Assembly: GCA_016648135.1 (NCBI GenBank)
Contig: JADDOH010010300.1
Location: 1 to 64,000 of the forward strand
DNA length: 64,000 nt
From: Agrypnia vestita
Lineage: Eukaryota > Arthropoda > Insecta > Trichoptera > Phryganeidae
Direction: 5' to 3'
The first letter of the stretch is position 1. Each line of letters opens with the position of its first letter. The notes below the pieces were generated by a model, which had not been told where the DNA came from, searched no databases, and saw nothing but the letters and a program-made list of their open reading frames with translations. A program made the position numbers and the translations under genes. Shown piece after piece: positions 45,537 to 58,414 of the stretch.

Positions 45537-46860
45537 CAATAAAACAACTAAAAACAACAAATACCCTGGGTCAGACGAGCTAGTTGATTTATTTATTATT
45601 GTAATTATTATAGTATTATAGTAATTATTTAAAGTAGTAGATGGAGAGTTTGTTCAATTCCTGCATAACCTAATCCAAAAAGTATGGATGGAAGTGGAGA
45701 TTAGGAATTGTGTGTCCACTACACAGAAAAGCAACCAACTTGAGTGCTGTAGGAGGGGGGTAAAACATTGTTAAACATTGATTATAAAATTCCTATTCAA
45801 ATTCAAATTCAAATTCAAATGTTTATTCAATGTTCAATGTTACAAATGTTTACAGTGTTTACAAAATTAAATTAAGCTTTTTTTCATTGTTGCTGAGTGT
45901 CTTGGCAGCAAGTAAACACTAAATTGATTTGATGCCCTGCCTGCTACACTAGTAATTTACTGTATTATAGCAGACAGTGCTCTTCCAGTAGTATAATGTT
46001 CAAGAATATTTATTATTTATATAACATTTGTGAATCAATCTTATTGCCAATTAAAATTAAGTAATAGTAATAATTAAATGTTTACAATTTAATAATGGTG
46101 TTAATTAATTCTATTATAGACAAAGGAAAAAAAATGATCCGAATAGGATATTAATAAAATAAAAAAATAATAAAATTATGTCCAATAACCTGTTCAAGAG
46201 ATCGATCCTTATGTCTGAGAAAATCATTAGCAACTACCAGTGTGGTTCAGGCCAGGCACATCGTGAATTGATCATATTTTCTCCCAGAGACAGATCCTAA
46301 AAAAGACCTTAGAACACAATTTCGAAACTCATCTCCTCTTCGTAGACTTCAGGCTATATGATAGTATAAAAGATATATGATAGTTTAAATTGGAACGCAT
46401 TGTACATTGCCAAGATTATGTTAGGAATATCGCATAAATCAATCTGCTGAAATTAACAGTGTTCCCAGTAATGTGTAGAGTCCAGGCGGGCAGTGAACTA
46501 TCCAAGCCCTTTGAAGCGCTCCACAGGGTGAGATAAGGAGATGGATTTGTTTGCTTCTTATATCAACAAAGCCCTGGAAAAGTTATTCGGGACTCGACGC
46601 TGATGATACAAAAACTCCTTATGCCTTACGTAGCTAATGCCTTTATAAATCTTGAAAGTTCCGATAAAGATATGTCTTTTATAGTAAATCAGCAGAAAAC
46701 CAAATACATGGCAGTTGAATGCATCCAACAAAAAACAGTAACCATGCGGAAGCCAAAATGTTGAAACTGTACTTAGATTCATGCACCATGGCATTGAGGA
46801 TCTGAGCGCCGAGTGGTGCACAGCTCGAGAAGAGCTAGCTAGCTAGCTTAGATCAAAAGA
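45537..46860 (+). pseudogene. Non-LTR reverse transcriptase, long relic
   Basis: Ordered RT blocks can be read through many stops and frameshifts: KTTKNNKYPGSDEL at 45542, EFVQFLHNLIQKVW near 45648, STTQKSNQLEC near 45716, then after an insertion SEKIISNYQCG near 46216, HEL..., the FVDFR-type block near 46340, RDSTLMIQKLL and FIVNQQKTKYMAVE at 46678-46722. The QQKTKYM motif is typical of RTE-like LINEs. The catalytic YADD itself is not intact. A foreign block (45765-46185) interrupts it. Confidence 0.7.
45765..46185. mobile_element. Insertion inside the reverse-transcriptase relic
   Basis: Separates the NQLEC and EKIISNYQCG blocks, which are close together in an intact RT. It starts near a run of ATTCAA units (45800-45822), which can be the tail of a reversed LINE. 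Borders approximate. Confidence 0.4.
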
Positions 46861-47098
46861 ATTTGGTTACCCTGTAAAGGAGTCTTTCGTCATTGTTGTT
46901 TGTGGACTTGTAGAAGGAAATAATTTGCAGGTTAGGAGGGGTGTTTTGTATGGAAATTTCTATTTTGAACAAGATTTGTATATGTGTTGTGTTTTGCTGA
47001 CAATTATGTTTCAAAAATTTCTATTGAATTATATTGGACATTGGTTTATTTAATTTATTTTGTTTTTATTTTTTATTTTTGTCATTTGTATATTCATA

Positions 47099-47293
47099 TA
47101 AGGCCTCAGGTACGATACGAGCGGCAAGCGGCAGAGCGTCAGAGCGTCAGAGCGTCAATGTTCGAGTAGTGAGGGATGCATTGATGGCAGAGTAGTGGGT
47201 TTAGTTATATCGTGGCCAACGACCCTCACTACTCGGGCGCATTGATGCTTTGACGCTCTGCCGCTTGCCGTTCGTATCGTACCCGAGACCTAA
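47099..47293. mobile_element. 195-bp MITE
   Basis: Terminal inverted repeats of at least 40 bp: TACGATACGAGCGGCAAGCG on the left matches CGCTTGCCG-TCGTATCGTA-type sequence on the right, extending into GAGTAGTGAGGG / CCCTCACTACTCG. A short GAGCGTCA direct repeat (x3) lies in the left arm. Confidence 0.85.
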
Positions 47294-47604
47294 CGAGTAA
47301 AAAACTAAAGGAATGATTTGGAGGGAGGTATTGTCTCGGACTGTGAGTGTAAATATTGTTTGTAAGTGCCCACACCATTAGTCGACACACCGAGAATGGT
47401 TGAGACGCAGTGGAGTCCCGGGAAGGCACTCGGGCTCCTATCTCTACACTCAAACATCTCAGCGTTTCTCTTCTCTCTCTCTGGCGCTTCGTCCCTGTTC
47501 TGCAAACTTCTTGGGATGATAAGTCCAACAGACAATTCATCCATGCTACAGTTTTTTATTGTACACCGGAGTCCTGTGCGCAATATACAGGAATAACAAT
47601 ATTA
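47294..47604. other. GC-richer segment with open frames on both strands
   Basis: About 300 bp with long open frames on both strands (plus 47366-47596 and 47410-47625, minus 47583-47305 and 47540-47229). I recognise none of them. It could be an exon, a retrocopy piece or a repeat. No splice site pair stands out. Confidence 0.3.
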
Positions 47605-47790
47605 TATATTATATGTGGGGCATAAAAGCAAAGACAGCAATATCCAAAAAACTTGAATGCAATCATCGTGGATTACTAATTTGTAATGTACTGCATTTGA
47701 GATTTTATAGGAAACATAGTCTATCAATTTTTTAATAATTAATATATTTTTCTTAATCAACAAAAGCAAGTCATGTTTTAACATGAAATT
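47605..47790. repeat. Repeat family F, copy 1
   Basis: TATGTGGGGCATAAAAGCAA, CAGCAATATCCA, TTGAATGCAATCATCG and TTTTATAGGAAACAT match the left part of the palindromic element at 63305-63571 in the same order. Confidence 0.7.
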
Positions 47791-48429
47791 GAAACTTCCA
47801 CACAGAAACATTACCACTTTTTATCAAATCAATATTTTATAAAAACCCTTCGTTCAATTAGGTACTCATATATATGATATTTCATAATAACCCATTTTGT
47901 TTTTTATTTCAAAGGATCCAAAAAGGAATTCAAACAGTTGTGGTGACCGAAAAACTTTTTTTTTAAAGGCTGTCTGGGATAATGGCTGTATCTCATCAAT
48001 TTAGCAAAGGTTGCTTACAGATTCTTGAAATGTGTTCAGTAGAACCTCATTACATTGATGTTCGAGGGACCCTAAAAACATTTTGAATTTGTAATTCAAG
48101 AGCGCAATGCAATTACTTCAAAAATTATACTATATCTTGTTTATGGAGTCGAGCAAGTAAAGCGCTTTCTCTGTCGTACAATTGCATATAAACGATAAGG
48201 ACAAAATTTCCACCCACACGGTACTGGGAGCGTCACGTATCGGTCTGAAGTATAAGGCGCGTTCACAATGCACTTCTTTATAATTTTTACCAATTAAAAT
48301 GATAAAATGCAAATTGATAGCAGTTATTTTAACGAAAAAAAAAATTATTATTTACAATTTCGCGGGTGAAAGATGAAGGATTATTTTGTAGGGTAACTCG
48401 CGTATTGTTGTCTATAAAGATTGTTATTA

Positions 48430-48860
48430 TGTACCCAACGTTTCGGACAGACAGCAATGGCCATTTTCAAAGGGATTTTCGCCTTGTATTTCGAGTTCTG
48501 TTATGAATTGGTGGCAAGCACACCCGTTCACTCCAGAAGTCGAGATCCAAGTGAAGCCGAGCGAGGCTAATTGCTGAGTTTACTTTTTGTACTTATCTAT
48601 AAAAAAATTTTGCGACCTGGTAATTCTTCTATTATGGTTGGAAATCCCATTATTGTTATTTATATTGTTTGTATTAATACGTTCATTTACTGTGTCGGTA
48701 GTTGGAATCGAATTGTTATAGGTTGATTTTGGAAAGGTTGTAGTCGTTAAGAATGGATTTCCAAGTATTGGGAATTCAGATTGCAGCAAATCATGTTATT
48801 TTTATTTTTATGTATTTCTATTGCTTCCCTGTAAATTCTGCATGTTTCATTATTAATCGC
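48430..48860 (-). pseudogene. Penelope-like element, 3' end
   Basis: The minus strand reads NETCRIYREAIEIHKNKNN near 48855-48800, the PLE C-terminal signature, then a low-complexity Asn/Thr-rich tail (the open frame 48789-48580), then about 100 bp of noncoding sequence and the degenerate hammerhead motif G. This repeats the order coding tail then ribozyme-like motif seen at 948-1455 and 4509-5356, without the inverted upstream block. Confidence 0.6.
48433..48475 (-). ncRNA. Hammerhead-like motif (G), degenerate
   Basis: Minus strand: TTTGAAAATGGCC, a hairpin (GGCC or GGAC type), then GAAACGTTGGGTAC. The C of CTGA and one G of the core are lost, so only the order and the GAAACGTT part survive. 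Its position just after a PLE coding tail is what identifies it. Confidence 0.35.
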
Positions 48861-51780
48861 AACCTCGCAACATTAATAACGAAACAAACAAATAACACAA
48901 GCTGGGTCACAGAATAATAATCAACAGTCTAAAACATGCCAAGTCAGAGATCACACACAAAAATCCAAAATACATGCTAAGTCACAGATCACAATACATA
49001 TATGTACATATTTTTTTTATTTTTTTTATTTATTTATTTAATTAATGGTACAAATACAGTTCTTATATATAACATATCAGATTAAACATTTTTTAAATAC
49101 TTGGTAGTCATATAGACCTTTTTTCAATTGATTCAGCAAAATTGTAGATTGACATTTTTAAATATTGATTGTATTATTTGTATGTGTCTACTTATATTTG
49201 ATTAATTACACCTACATTGTTAAATATATTATCTTTATCTTTTAAATTTATGAGGAGTTTCCCTATATTAATATTTTTTATATAGGGAAACTAAATACAT
49301 AAATAATTTTGGTCTGAAATTGAATAATTAAGAATCATTATAAATTATTAAGGCATGTAATAAATAGTAAACAAAATATTCATAATAATCAATTTAATTT
49401 AAATACCAGCCCAATTCTAAAATCAAGATCTTCAGCAATAATATTTAAAAATAATTTTTCAAATAATTTAGAAAAACAAAAGACATTATTCATTTTGATA
49501 TTTTGACATTTATAAAACACGCAAGGGGCTAAAAATAATTTTGAAGTACGAAATTATGGCAAATTTCGAATAATCAGGGTTCAAATAAACCGGTTTTTAC
49601 GGTAGCTGGATATTATTTGAGAAAATCATATGAAGTAAGGTCCGGTTATTTGATCAAAAGTATGTTAAAAAAAAAGAATAGATTTTTGTGTTTTCCGCCA
49701 AACAAAACACCCGTTTTCATAAAAATTTATGCTTTTTGCTTAACTATTTTACTCTAACTACTGATCAAACAACCGGCTCTCAGAAAATTATGTATTAGAA
49801 AACTTTGGCCAACAAAATAAGAGGAGGATTTGAGGAGCCTCAAATATACTTGTGTCCTATTCGCAGCGACTTTGGAACGACGCATTCGCAGCGACGCATT
49901 CGCCCCGCCCGCACCCGGCGGTAACCCCTCGCCCTGTCATTCAGTTCATTCTCGTATTTGCACGTGAGCTGTGACATTTTGATTTCCAATATACACTGAA
50001 TTATGTCCAAAACAGTCTTGCGAGGTGTTGCATGAACAATTGCCAATGTATTTTTAAAGTTTTGCAAAGCTGAAAAGCAAAAAATGGACCAATATTACCG
50101 TTTGACTGGTCTTTAGATATAGCGGCTGCCATTACCGGTTAGTTTCTTTAGTGTTGCCTGACCAAATTTCAATTATAATTTCATAAAATATATTTGTTAA
50201 TGTACCAGACACTCTGTATATTATGTATTGTGTAATAAATTAACACCCTGGCAGCTTCTGTTTCGCGACAGGGACGCCCTCCCTCGCACGCCAATTTATA
50301 CTGGTGGCACTCTAAGGGAATCAATAAATAATGTATTCCAAAATTGTGTTGCAAATGCACTTGCGCGTATTGGTATTTTACACATTCTGGCAAAACATTT
50401 ATGATTTGAGTAAGTTATTATCATTAATAAATAACGCAATAATAAATAATTTACACCTACTCAGTTAAAGTTCAGTAATTCTCAGAAATAATAACTGTTA
50501 GGTTATTACTTTCCCACTTACCAACACACTTTCGCCACAGGGATTGGTAGAAAGGATACGAAGCTACTTGATTAATGGTGACTGGAAAACTAAAAAGGAA
50601 AAGGGCCACTTTCAACATAATAGATTAAACAAATCAAGATTCTTACTGGATCTATCTACTCTTACAATATTAACTGCTATCCTATTGTTTATCCAAACTG
50701 AGGGCTGAAAAAAAGTGGGGGAGTATTGTCAAAGTAATTCCAAGTGATATTGAAAAGAACATTGAATAATTAATTATCCAATTGATGCTGCACAAAAATA
50801 AACATAACTGACCTGAACAGAGCAAAAACTTTAATGCACATATAATATTTAACATAATATAAAAACATAAGTTACAAAAGTAATAATATTTGGACGCACA
50901 AAACAAATTTTTCAATGCAAAATTCATAATTTCTCACCAGAGTTATATCGCAGTTGACTGAGCCAAACTATGATTCACATATCCAGTCATTAACTGCTCC
51001 ACTTTGAAATATGTTGTATATGTTTTGATCAGTTTCTTTGTAAAGAAACAATAACTTTATAAAATATTAACCTTCACTATGAAAATGATGTTTTATAAAC
51101 AAAAAAATATAAATTTAATTAAAATTAAAAAATACTAAATTATCACATTCATTCATTTTGGGCTCACATATTCCGCTTACTTATTGGTTTTCTCTACTTC
51201 TTGAATCATGAGAAATATAAGTTTTTCCTCACAAAACCTTTATGTTATGTAGGTACATTTTATTTTATCAATGTCGAATACATACCTAGGTAGTATGCTT
51301 TTGCGATACTATGTATGTTAAATGAAGCTAGAAACTCCGAGTAGCCTCAATCGAAATGTATTGCAGAAAATTCAAAGTAAGCAAAGAGTACACCCAAGAA
51401 TAATAAAAATATTTTGTTTAAATACTACATTTTTGGCTAAATAATTATAAAACCTTTTTTATTAAACGTAATAAAAAATTACTAAAAGTAATTTTTATTT
51501 ATTTATTACCCATTATTTTCTTTCTCAAAAAATAATTGTCCAAGATATTATTGAAGCATCAACAATAATATTTAAAAATAATATTTTGCATTAAAAGTAT
51601 GCATTAATTTATCTTCATTCTCTTCAATCTATTGGCAGGCCATTCACTATAAATAACAACAGTGCTACAATTTACGTTGGCAGCGTATTTCTACAAAAAA
51701 ATTACCGATAGTGACATCTGTGGTATAAAAAATAAAGATTTGAACAGTTTTCAAGTGCTGCCACCTATGTGGAATAAAAT
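48861..51780. other. No gene seen
   Basis: AT-rich apart from a small GC-rich patch at 49880-49930 with a direct GCGACGCATTCGC duplication. Minus frames at 50067-49840 and 50393-50181 are unrecognised. Confidence 0.45.
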
Positions 51781-52094
51781 TTGTGAAATGGCCTCGCCTG
51801 ACGTCAAGATCCAAGATGGCTGACAGACCGCTGGGTTGGGAAGTGTAGTGATGGGACTGGTGCGATAGGAATTTGTAGGTGTGTCAACCTAGATTTTCTT
51901 CTATAATGTCGTCAAATTGTTTAAATATATGTTTTTTCATATCCGTGGAGCATTTAAAATATTTTTGGTTGTTACCGTGTGTTAGATTTAGATAATGTTT
52001 GTACTGGAACATAAAACATCATTGCCGATTGTGAATCTTTGGTGCCGCCAATTGTGAAAAGAACAACTAATATATATTTGAGTGATTATCGAAA
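51781..52094 (+). promoter_or_regulatory. Putative liprin-alpha promoter and 5' UTR
   Basis: TGACGTCA (51799-51806) is a perfect CRE, and CCAAGATGGCTGAC (51811-51824) resembles a YY1-type site often near TATA-less starts. The stretch is GC-richer than its surroundings and ends GAAAATG at the liprin ATG. Transcription start not determined. Confidence 0.4.
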
Positions 52095-52343
52095 ATGTGG
52101 AATATGATGTGCGACGTGATGCCTACCATCTCTGAGGACAGCATTAGTCAGAGAAGCTCGCAATTCTCTGGCGAAAATGCGGACTTGGAGCAGCTGATGG
52201 TGTCCATGTTAGATGAACGGGATAAGCTGGTGGATAGTCTGCGGGAGACGCAGGAGCGATTGGGAGATACCGAAGTCAAGCTAAAAGGCGTCGAGAAGCA
52301 GCGAGACTCTCTCCAGCGTCAGATCACCGACAGTTTATCTCAG
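52095..52343 (+). CDS. Liprin-alpha: Liprin-alpha, first coding exon
   Basis: 83 codons from ATG to the donor CTCAG|GTATAT. The start MWNMMCDVMPTISEDSISQR and the following LEQLMVSMLDERDKLVDSLR are the strongly conserved N-terminus of liprin-alpha, an active-zone scaffold that organises presynaptic sites and binds LAR-type receptor phosphatases. Residues about 30-80 begin the long N-terminal coiled coil (heptad-rich, Glu/Lys/Arg). The exon ends in phase 0. The remaining coiled coil and the SAM domains are not in the 11.6 kb that follows, so the first intron is long or the gene continues beyond the window. GC content and codon use are unlike the flanks, as expected for a real exon. Confidence 0.9.
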
Positions 52344-53797
52344 GTATATGTCACTACCCTAGTATTCTCGCGCAATGTGCGCCAGACTGAATGAGAAAAT
52401 GTCTGTAATATGACCATCCCTTGCGCTTGAAGTGTGTAGGCGGCCCGCCTAGCTGTAAGAAACCAAATTTCACCCCTTCGCCGTTCATTTCTCTCCAGTC
52501 TTGCGGGATTCATAAATTGTCAATAAGCAGCCGGGTGTTACACGTATTAGCCAACGATTTAAAAAATGTGTGTGTGGTGTACTCACACATTCAAATCCAT
52601 CATACGGCTCGCGGTTGTTAGACACACACACTATATTCCCGAAATATACCATTCATTAAGAAACACGGATCTGATTATATGTTTTACCGTAGCTAATATT
52701 TCCAGCATTTCCGTCATTATATTTTGTTATCCCGTAAATGTAGTGTATATTGCATGCCAATGAAATACGAAGGCTTTACGGGCGTTTCTTTTAATGTTGT
52801 GTTTCATTTTGTACAATATCGACGAATTATTTTATGAATTCAAATCCGTGGTCGGCTGTCACAACCAAACTATTATTTATTTGGCTATTTCACTCTTCAG
52901 ATCTGCTCATTCTTATTGAAACTTACGAAATATAATTAAATGTAGTCAAATGGCTCCTCTTTTAAATAATTATTTTTACGAAATATTATATTTATTTTCT
53001 CTAGTTGCATTAGACTTTATTGATTTCAATCTGCATTAAGTATGAAATAATGTCTTACAAAGTTTGATAGGATTTTTGTAATCAACTGGATGAATTGAAT
53101 ATGTTTTTGCCTTCATATAATAGCAATATATTATTGAGTTCAGACAAGACTGACTGGTCTAAGGAAAATTAGAGATGACTTCTAAAAGGGTAAGGTTGAC
53201 AGATTTAGAAATACATATTTATAAATTATTATTTTAGTATCTAAATAATAAAAAAATAATGGTTAGACTTATTTCAGTTTAACCATTTGTTTATCTAATT
53301 ATACATCCGGCGTTGCTCGGGAAATATACAAACTTTTTCGTACTATTTCTCTGCCTTCTGCACGAGACCACCCCGTCTTACTTTCTTTCAGCTAATTACC
53401 CCTCGCTCCCTAATATCCTCCTTTCCCACACCAACGCACTTTCCCCCTCACCCTTTTACACCTTCTTTCAACCCACGTGATATATCTTATAAAATTGTAA
53501 ATTATTCTAAATTGGCGAAGAACTCAAAATCACGAAATGTGAATTAATCACAAAAAATATATACTGAGAATATCGTGATTCTTCTCTGAAAATACTATAA
53601 ACTAAGTAAGAAATTTTTGACATAATTTTTATTCTTGGAAGCTGAATTAAATACTCTTTTATCTGAGGTTCTATGATTACAGAATATTTTAGTATTATCG
53701 CAGTTTTCAATCACTGATGTGGTCAAACACCAGTGAATCAAGATTAGCAATTTATCTATTTTCTACACTTGTTGTTTTGGAGCAACGACATTTTTAT
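52344..53797 (+). other. Start of liprin-alpha intron 1
   Basis: No second liprin exon recognised. Contains a reversed terminal word of a dispersed repeat (ATCCGGCGTTGCTCGGG at 53306-53322). Confidence 0.5.
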
Positions 53798-54143
53798 TAG
53801 GGATGCATGCGATACCGATAAATCGGCGATATCGTGGGTTTTCCGATATATCGGAATCGACGATATTGCTTCGTCGACGCACCGAAACATTTTGAATTTC
53901 GCACTATAGTAATCCACGTGTAATCTTCACGCTTAATTCGTTAATGTGTAAACGCGGCATAACTTATCTACACTCGGGGAATCCCCGCGTTTCATAATTT
54001 CATTCCGCTAGTTGTTTGTTGTCAGTTGTTGCTTTCGGTGCTTAATAAAATAAAAAATAATTTCTTTGTGGTTGTGTTTTGTGATTGGGACATTTCTTTC
54101 ACTATATAGAAGTTACGTAATCATAAGCGTGGTATAAAAAAAA

Positions 54144-54440
54144 GTATCCCATAAAAACCAAGTTTTTACAATACTCCCGTTCTTATTTTCGTGTCTACCA
54201 TATGCGTCGGAATCTCCATACAACTTACTGAATTGTATGAAAAAAACCGTTAAAAATTTGAAAAAGCCAAAATTATACTATAATTATTATTATTTTTTAA
54301 AGAACATTTGATAGATCTTCTTGATCGTCGCCACGAGTCTGCATGCAAAGTTTCAGCTCGATTGGATCACGGGAAAAGGGTTAAAAATCGATCCAAAGTT
54401 TTTTCGTCAAGCAAACAAGCAAGCCGACGCCAAGAGTTAA
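54144..54440 (-). repeat. Repeat family A, copy 3, internally deleted
   Basis: Begins TATCCCATAAAAACCAAG and ends GACGCCAAGAGTT. It lacks the middle of the full copies (about 230 bp). Inserted upstream of the hAT transposase remnant. Confidence 0.75.
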
Positions 54441-54498
54441 AAGAAAGGAAGTAACAAAAGTTAATTAATAATTATGTCAATCTCGAAACAAAAATTCA

Positions 54499-55529
54499 AT
54501 GTGGAACAATTTTGAAGTATCCGCATCTGAAAATAATTGTAAAGCAATATGCATGTATTGTAAAGAAAACGTGTTCCGTGGTACCAATTCAAAATGTTTT
54601 AACACAGCAAACTTGTGGATCCACGTGAAGAGACACCATCAGAGTGAATTGGACACAGCTTCAGTGCCGAAACCAACTAACAAGACCAGAATGATGACAG
54701 TGGCCCACTGACAACTCTAACAGAGATGATCGATAAGAAATCATTTTATAGAGATAGTGATACTAGGGCAAAAGAAATAACTCGTATTATTGCTGAGAAA
54801 ATATGTGTCGATATAGAGCCATTCGACTTAATCAACAAGGTAGGCTATCAACGACTTTTAAAAAAGCTATGCCCGAATTACAAAATGGTATCACGTTTCC
54901 ACATTACGGAAGAAGGTAAGTCTCCGAAGAGTGCTAGAGAACATCAAAGACATAGACGGTCAGTCGATTGCAGAAGAGAGAATGTATAGAAACATATGGC
55001 GGCTGATCTGATATTGGCTCTTAATGAAAGATTTGATTATTTGGAAAATGAAGAATCGTATTATTAGTCATCGTGATAGATCCGCGTTATAAACTAAGAA
55101 CATTTCATAAAAATTTTACTATTAGTATGACAAAAAGATGGTTTGGAGAGTTACTGAATTTACAAACTATTCGACGAATCGACGACGTCACAATCAAGTA
55201 CAATTTCTGAGCCATTAACGAGATGTGCGATTTGGAACAATTGTGGAAATATTATTAAAGAGGCTGGAGAACTTTTGAGCACTGAATCTCTCAAAGAAGA
55301 ACTAGAGAGATATTTGAGATCATCCAGTATATCAAGAGAAGCAGATCCTCTGGTTTTCCGGCGCAGTGATGTTCTATATCCAAATTTGAAAAAAAAGGCA
55401 CAAAAATATTTCAGTTTCCAAATGAGTTCTGTTGCATCTGAAAAGCTATTCTTAACGGCAGGTCTCGTCCAAACAGACTTACGAAATCGGTTTTCACCGA
55501 ATAATTTAAGGATGTTGTTTCCTGAATAA
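54499..55529 (+). pseudogene. hAT transposase (ZBED-type), disrupted
   Basis: Frame 54499-54711 holds a BED-type zinc finger: CMYCKENVFRG, then NLWIHVKRHH (C-x2-C ... H-x3-5-H). After a stop, 54726-54989 has DTRAKEITRIIAEKICVD and RLLKKLCPNYKM. Near 55060 VIDPRYKLRTF resembles the catalytic-core segment. Frame 55275-55529 has the C-terminal dimerisation domain: KKKAQKYFSFQMSSVASEKL and RNRFSPNNLRMLF. At least three breaks and missing sequence between blocks make it inactive. Confidence 0.8.
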
Positions 55530-55567
55530 AAATCTCATAAATGTGAATTTTAATTATTAATTACTAA

Positions 55568-55765
55568 TCTTTTTTTTTTGTTTTTCAAAAAAATAGAGAT
55601 GCGAACACGGAATACGTGTCGCATCATTATTCTTACTATTCTTAAACTAAGCCATAAGCCTTTGATATGAAAATAGGACTAATTTGCTGGTGTCCTGGAA
55701 TGGGGCTCGAACCACCGACCACTAGATCACTAGGCGAGCGTCATGACCAGTACACCAACATACAT
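55568..55765 (-). mobile_element. tRNA-derived SINE inside the hAT element
   Basis: GATGCGAACACGGAATACGTG, GCTGGTGTCCTGGAATGGGG, GGCTCGAACCACC (box B complement), GATCACTAGGCGAGCGTCATG. Same family as 41621-41826 and 35886-36055. Its A-rich tail is the T-rich run at 55569-55580. Confidence 0.78.
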
Positions 55766-55982
55766 TTCACATAATCAGAACGTAATGTTTGGTTAATTTT
55801 TTTTTAATTTTTTATAAAGTTCTAAATAAATATTATACAAGTAATTTCATCTGTTTCTAATCAAACCCACAACCTTTTACACCTTTTGAAATCTTCACTG
55901 TCCGCATCGGTATCGGAATCGTCGATACTTTTTTATATATATCGATATCGTATCGGCAGAAGTGCGTATCGATGCATCCCTA

Positions 55983-58414
55983 ATTTTATATTAGTTGAAT
56001 GCATAAAATAAATATTGCACTACATTAAATGATTAATTGCATGGGGCTACAGTCGATTTTGCAAACATACCTATGTGTAAAAATAATCTCAATTTTTTTT
56101 AAATTTACATATGTTAAATTATTTAATATTATAACATGATAATAAATGTCATTATATAATTTATTATCCCAGTATATTTTAACCATTTTCTTATCTCAAA
56201 AAACTATGGGATCTATTCTCTTTAGTTTGCGTTATCATAACAATTATTTCTCGACCGCTATCATATAGTAGTGTACACTTGACCACTTTGACGTGATGAA
56301 TGTTATATAGGAGAAGTACAAATATTATTTTAAAAGTTTGTAGAATTCTGTTTGCTTCATACATACTAATTTCTTCCTCCAAAGTGTAAAAATGTATTAG
56401 ACTAATATGAAATATTTACATTTGTTTTTATTGATGTTTTTACATTTCTCATAGAATTATCCTGAGAAAAAATAGGGGGTTATATATATTTTTTTCTTCT
56501 CCAAACGTGAAGGGAACCGTGCGTAAAAACGCTACAAGTAAAATAACAATAGTCACAACAATATTAAAAAAATTAACCAATTTATTTCTTAATGACCTGC
56601 TATTTATATTTTTTCCATTAGTATCTGCCTTTATTACGTATATAATCTCCGAAGGAATGTTTTCTTAATGCTTTTTCAAATCATGTTCCGTTTCCTGCAT
56701 AGCGATATAAGTGTTAAAAATTTCATTTTATAGAAAAATAATAGGATTTAGTTTTCCTTGCATGAAATACTTATGTGCGCATTTTGAAAGGGCGTATAAT
56801 AAAAGCTCTTAAAATGAATTACCTAATGGATGGTGTCTACTTTTACGGTGTTTTAAGAGCTTCCACCCACCATCTAGGGAGATTCCAATATGAGTATATT
56901 AACACTGCCAAACTCAAGACTATGACGTCATTCATTTGTCACATTACGTGAGCGAAAAATTCGCCACCCTGGGAGCCTGAAATTTGATAGAAATTGGGTG
57001 ATTTTTCAAAAGGAAGTGCTTATTAATGACACTTATCAATGTACATATTAAACTATTATTTTAATGGAATATTTGACAAAAAAAATCAAAATGGCCTCTT
57101 CAATGGGTGCACGTTTGTCCGAGTCGGCAAAGAAGGTCCTAAGTTATTTATTAATAACAATAGTTTATAATTTTTTATTTTTTTTTCGGGATTTTTTTTA
57201 CTACTCAAACTGCTCCCAACTTTTAGAATCAGATATGCTATATTTTGGAAATTTAATTTCTTAATAAGTACATGATCCTCTTTTCTGTGGCGGACAGACG
57301 TGCACTGGGGTATGTTGTATTTTAGTCGCGGCGGAGGAGCTCCACGGGAATGGACACAACGCGCCCATTTTGTTTTTTCCAATAAAATTTTGGTGAAATA
57401 ATAGTTTAAAATGTGCTTCGATACGTACCAGTAAAAAAATTAAATCCCGATTTGCAAAATCTTGTAAAAAAATCATCAAATTTCTACCTAAATTCAGATT
57501 TCCGGGGCAGTGTAACCTCTTAATTGCAAAAAATAAAATATTAATTGAATAATGCATTTCTTTCATTTACCTTATGCAAAATTTAAGATTAATGCTGTAA
57601 TTTGTAATCCCAGTTTACAATTGAAAACTTTTAATTTGCTATTTCTGTTTGACCGATCTTCGTATCGCGAGTAGGAAGTCAATGCACGGTTGTCACATTC
57701 ACTTGTACCTAGAAAATAGGTACCTACCTACAATACAAGCAGTTGAATTCCCAAAAAGAGATTTTTTCATACACTTCTGATGTTTTTCGTATAGTAAAAT
57801 CGTTTGTATTTTCAAGAAATTATATGACAAGCATATATTATATAACTTCACAGTACACACCGCTAATCTCTGCGAACCCTCCATAGACAAACAGCTGGAT
57901 CAACTACATTGTCGACAATTGATACAAATGCTTTATCTACCATAACATTGAATGGTTTCTTCCTACCTCTGAGAAAATTTTTTAGTCAGAAAAGTTAAGT
58001 AAACTATAATCAATCAGTTCTTCAAAGTTTTCAAATTCAAAAACATCTATAAAGATAAATAAATTAGATAGAATTAGAAAAATAGAGATGTCTTAATAAT
58101 AGTAATAATTATTCGGAATTTTCCAACCATCAAATATATGTGATCTAATCACTCTTTCGATTTAAATAGCGGTTTCAAAATTTTACACAATAATACCAGG
58201 GGTTTTCATTTGGATAATCTAGAAATATTAGAAATTGGGAAAAGTATCAGTAATAACTTAAATATTATAATCAAATAATCTTTGTAAACAGCCCCCTCTT
58301 AAACCCTTTTCCATTTTAATTAATTTTGTACATACGTAATTTGTAACCACGCCCTCTCTAACCCCCTCTCACCATAACCAATATGTCTATACTTGAACAT
58401 TAATTTTAGTACAT
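55983..58414. other. No gene seen
   Basis: Presumed liprin-alpha intron. Overlapping frames on both strands at 57064-57566 are unrecognised. A GC-richer patch (57280-57380) may be an old repeat. Confidence 0.4.

Larger units (their letters stand above)
53798..55982 (+). mobile_element. hAT transposon, decayed, with nested insertions
   Basis: Ends are TAGGGATGCATGCGAT and ATCGATGCATCCCTA, terminal inverted repeats about 2.2 kb apart, with subterminal CGATATCG/GATACC words. The flanks ATTTTTAT and ATTTTATA only partly match, so the 8-bp duplication is imperfect. Inside are fragments of a BED-finger hAT transposase, family A copy 3 and a SINE. It lies in the presumed first intron of liprin-alpha. 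Confidence 0.8.

Noticed and set aside
57064..57566. Coding region on either strand
   Set aside because: Overlapping frames on both strands with no domain, in a presumed intron.
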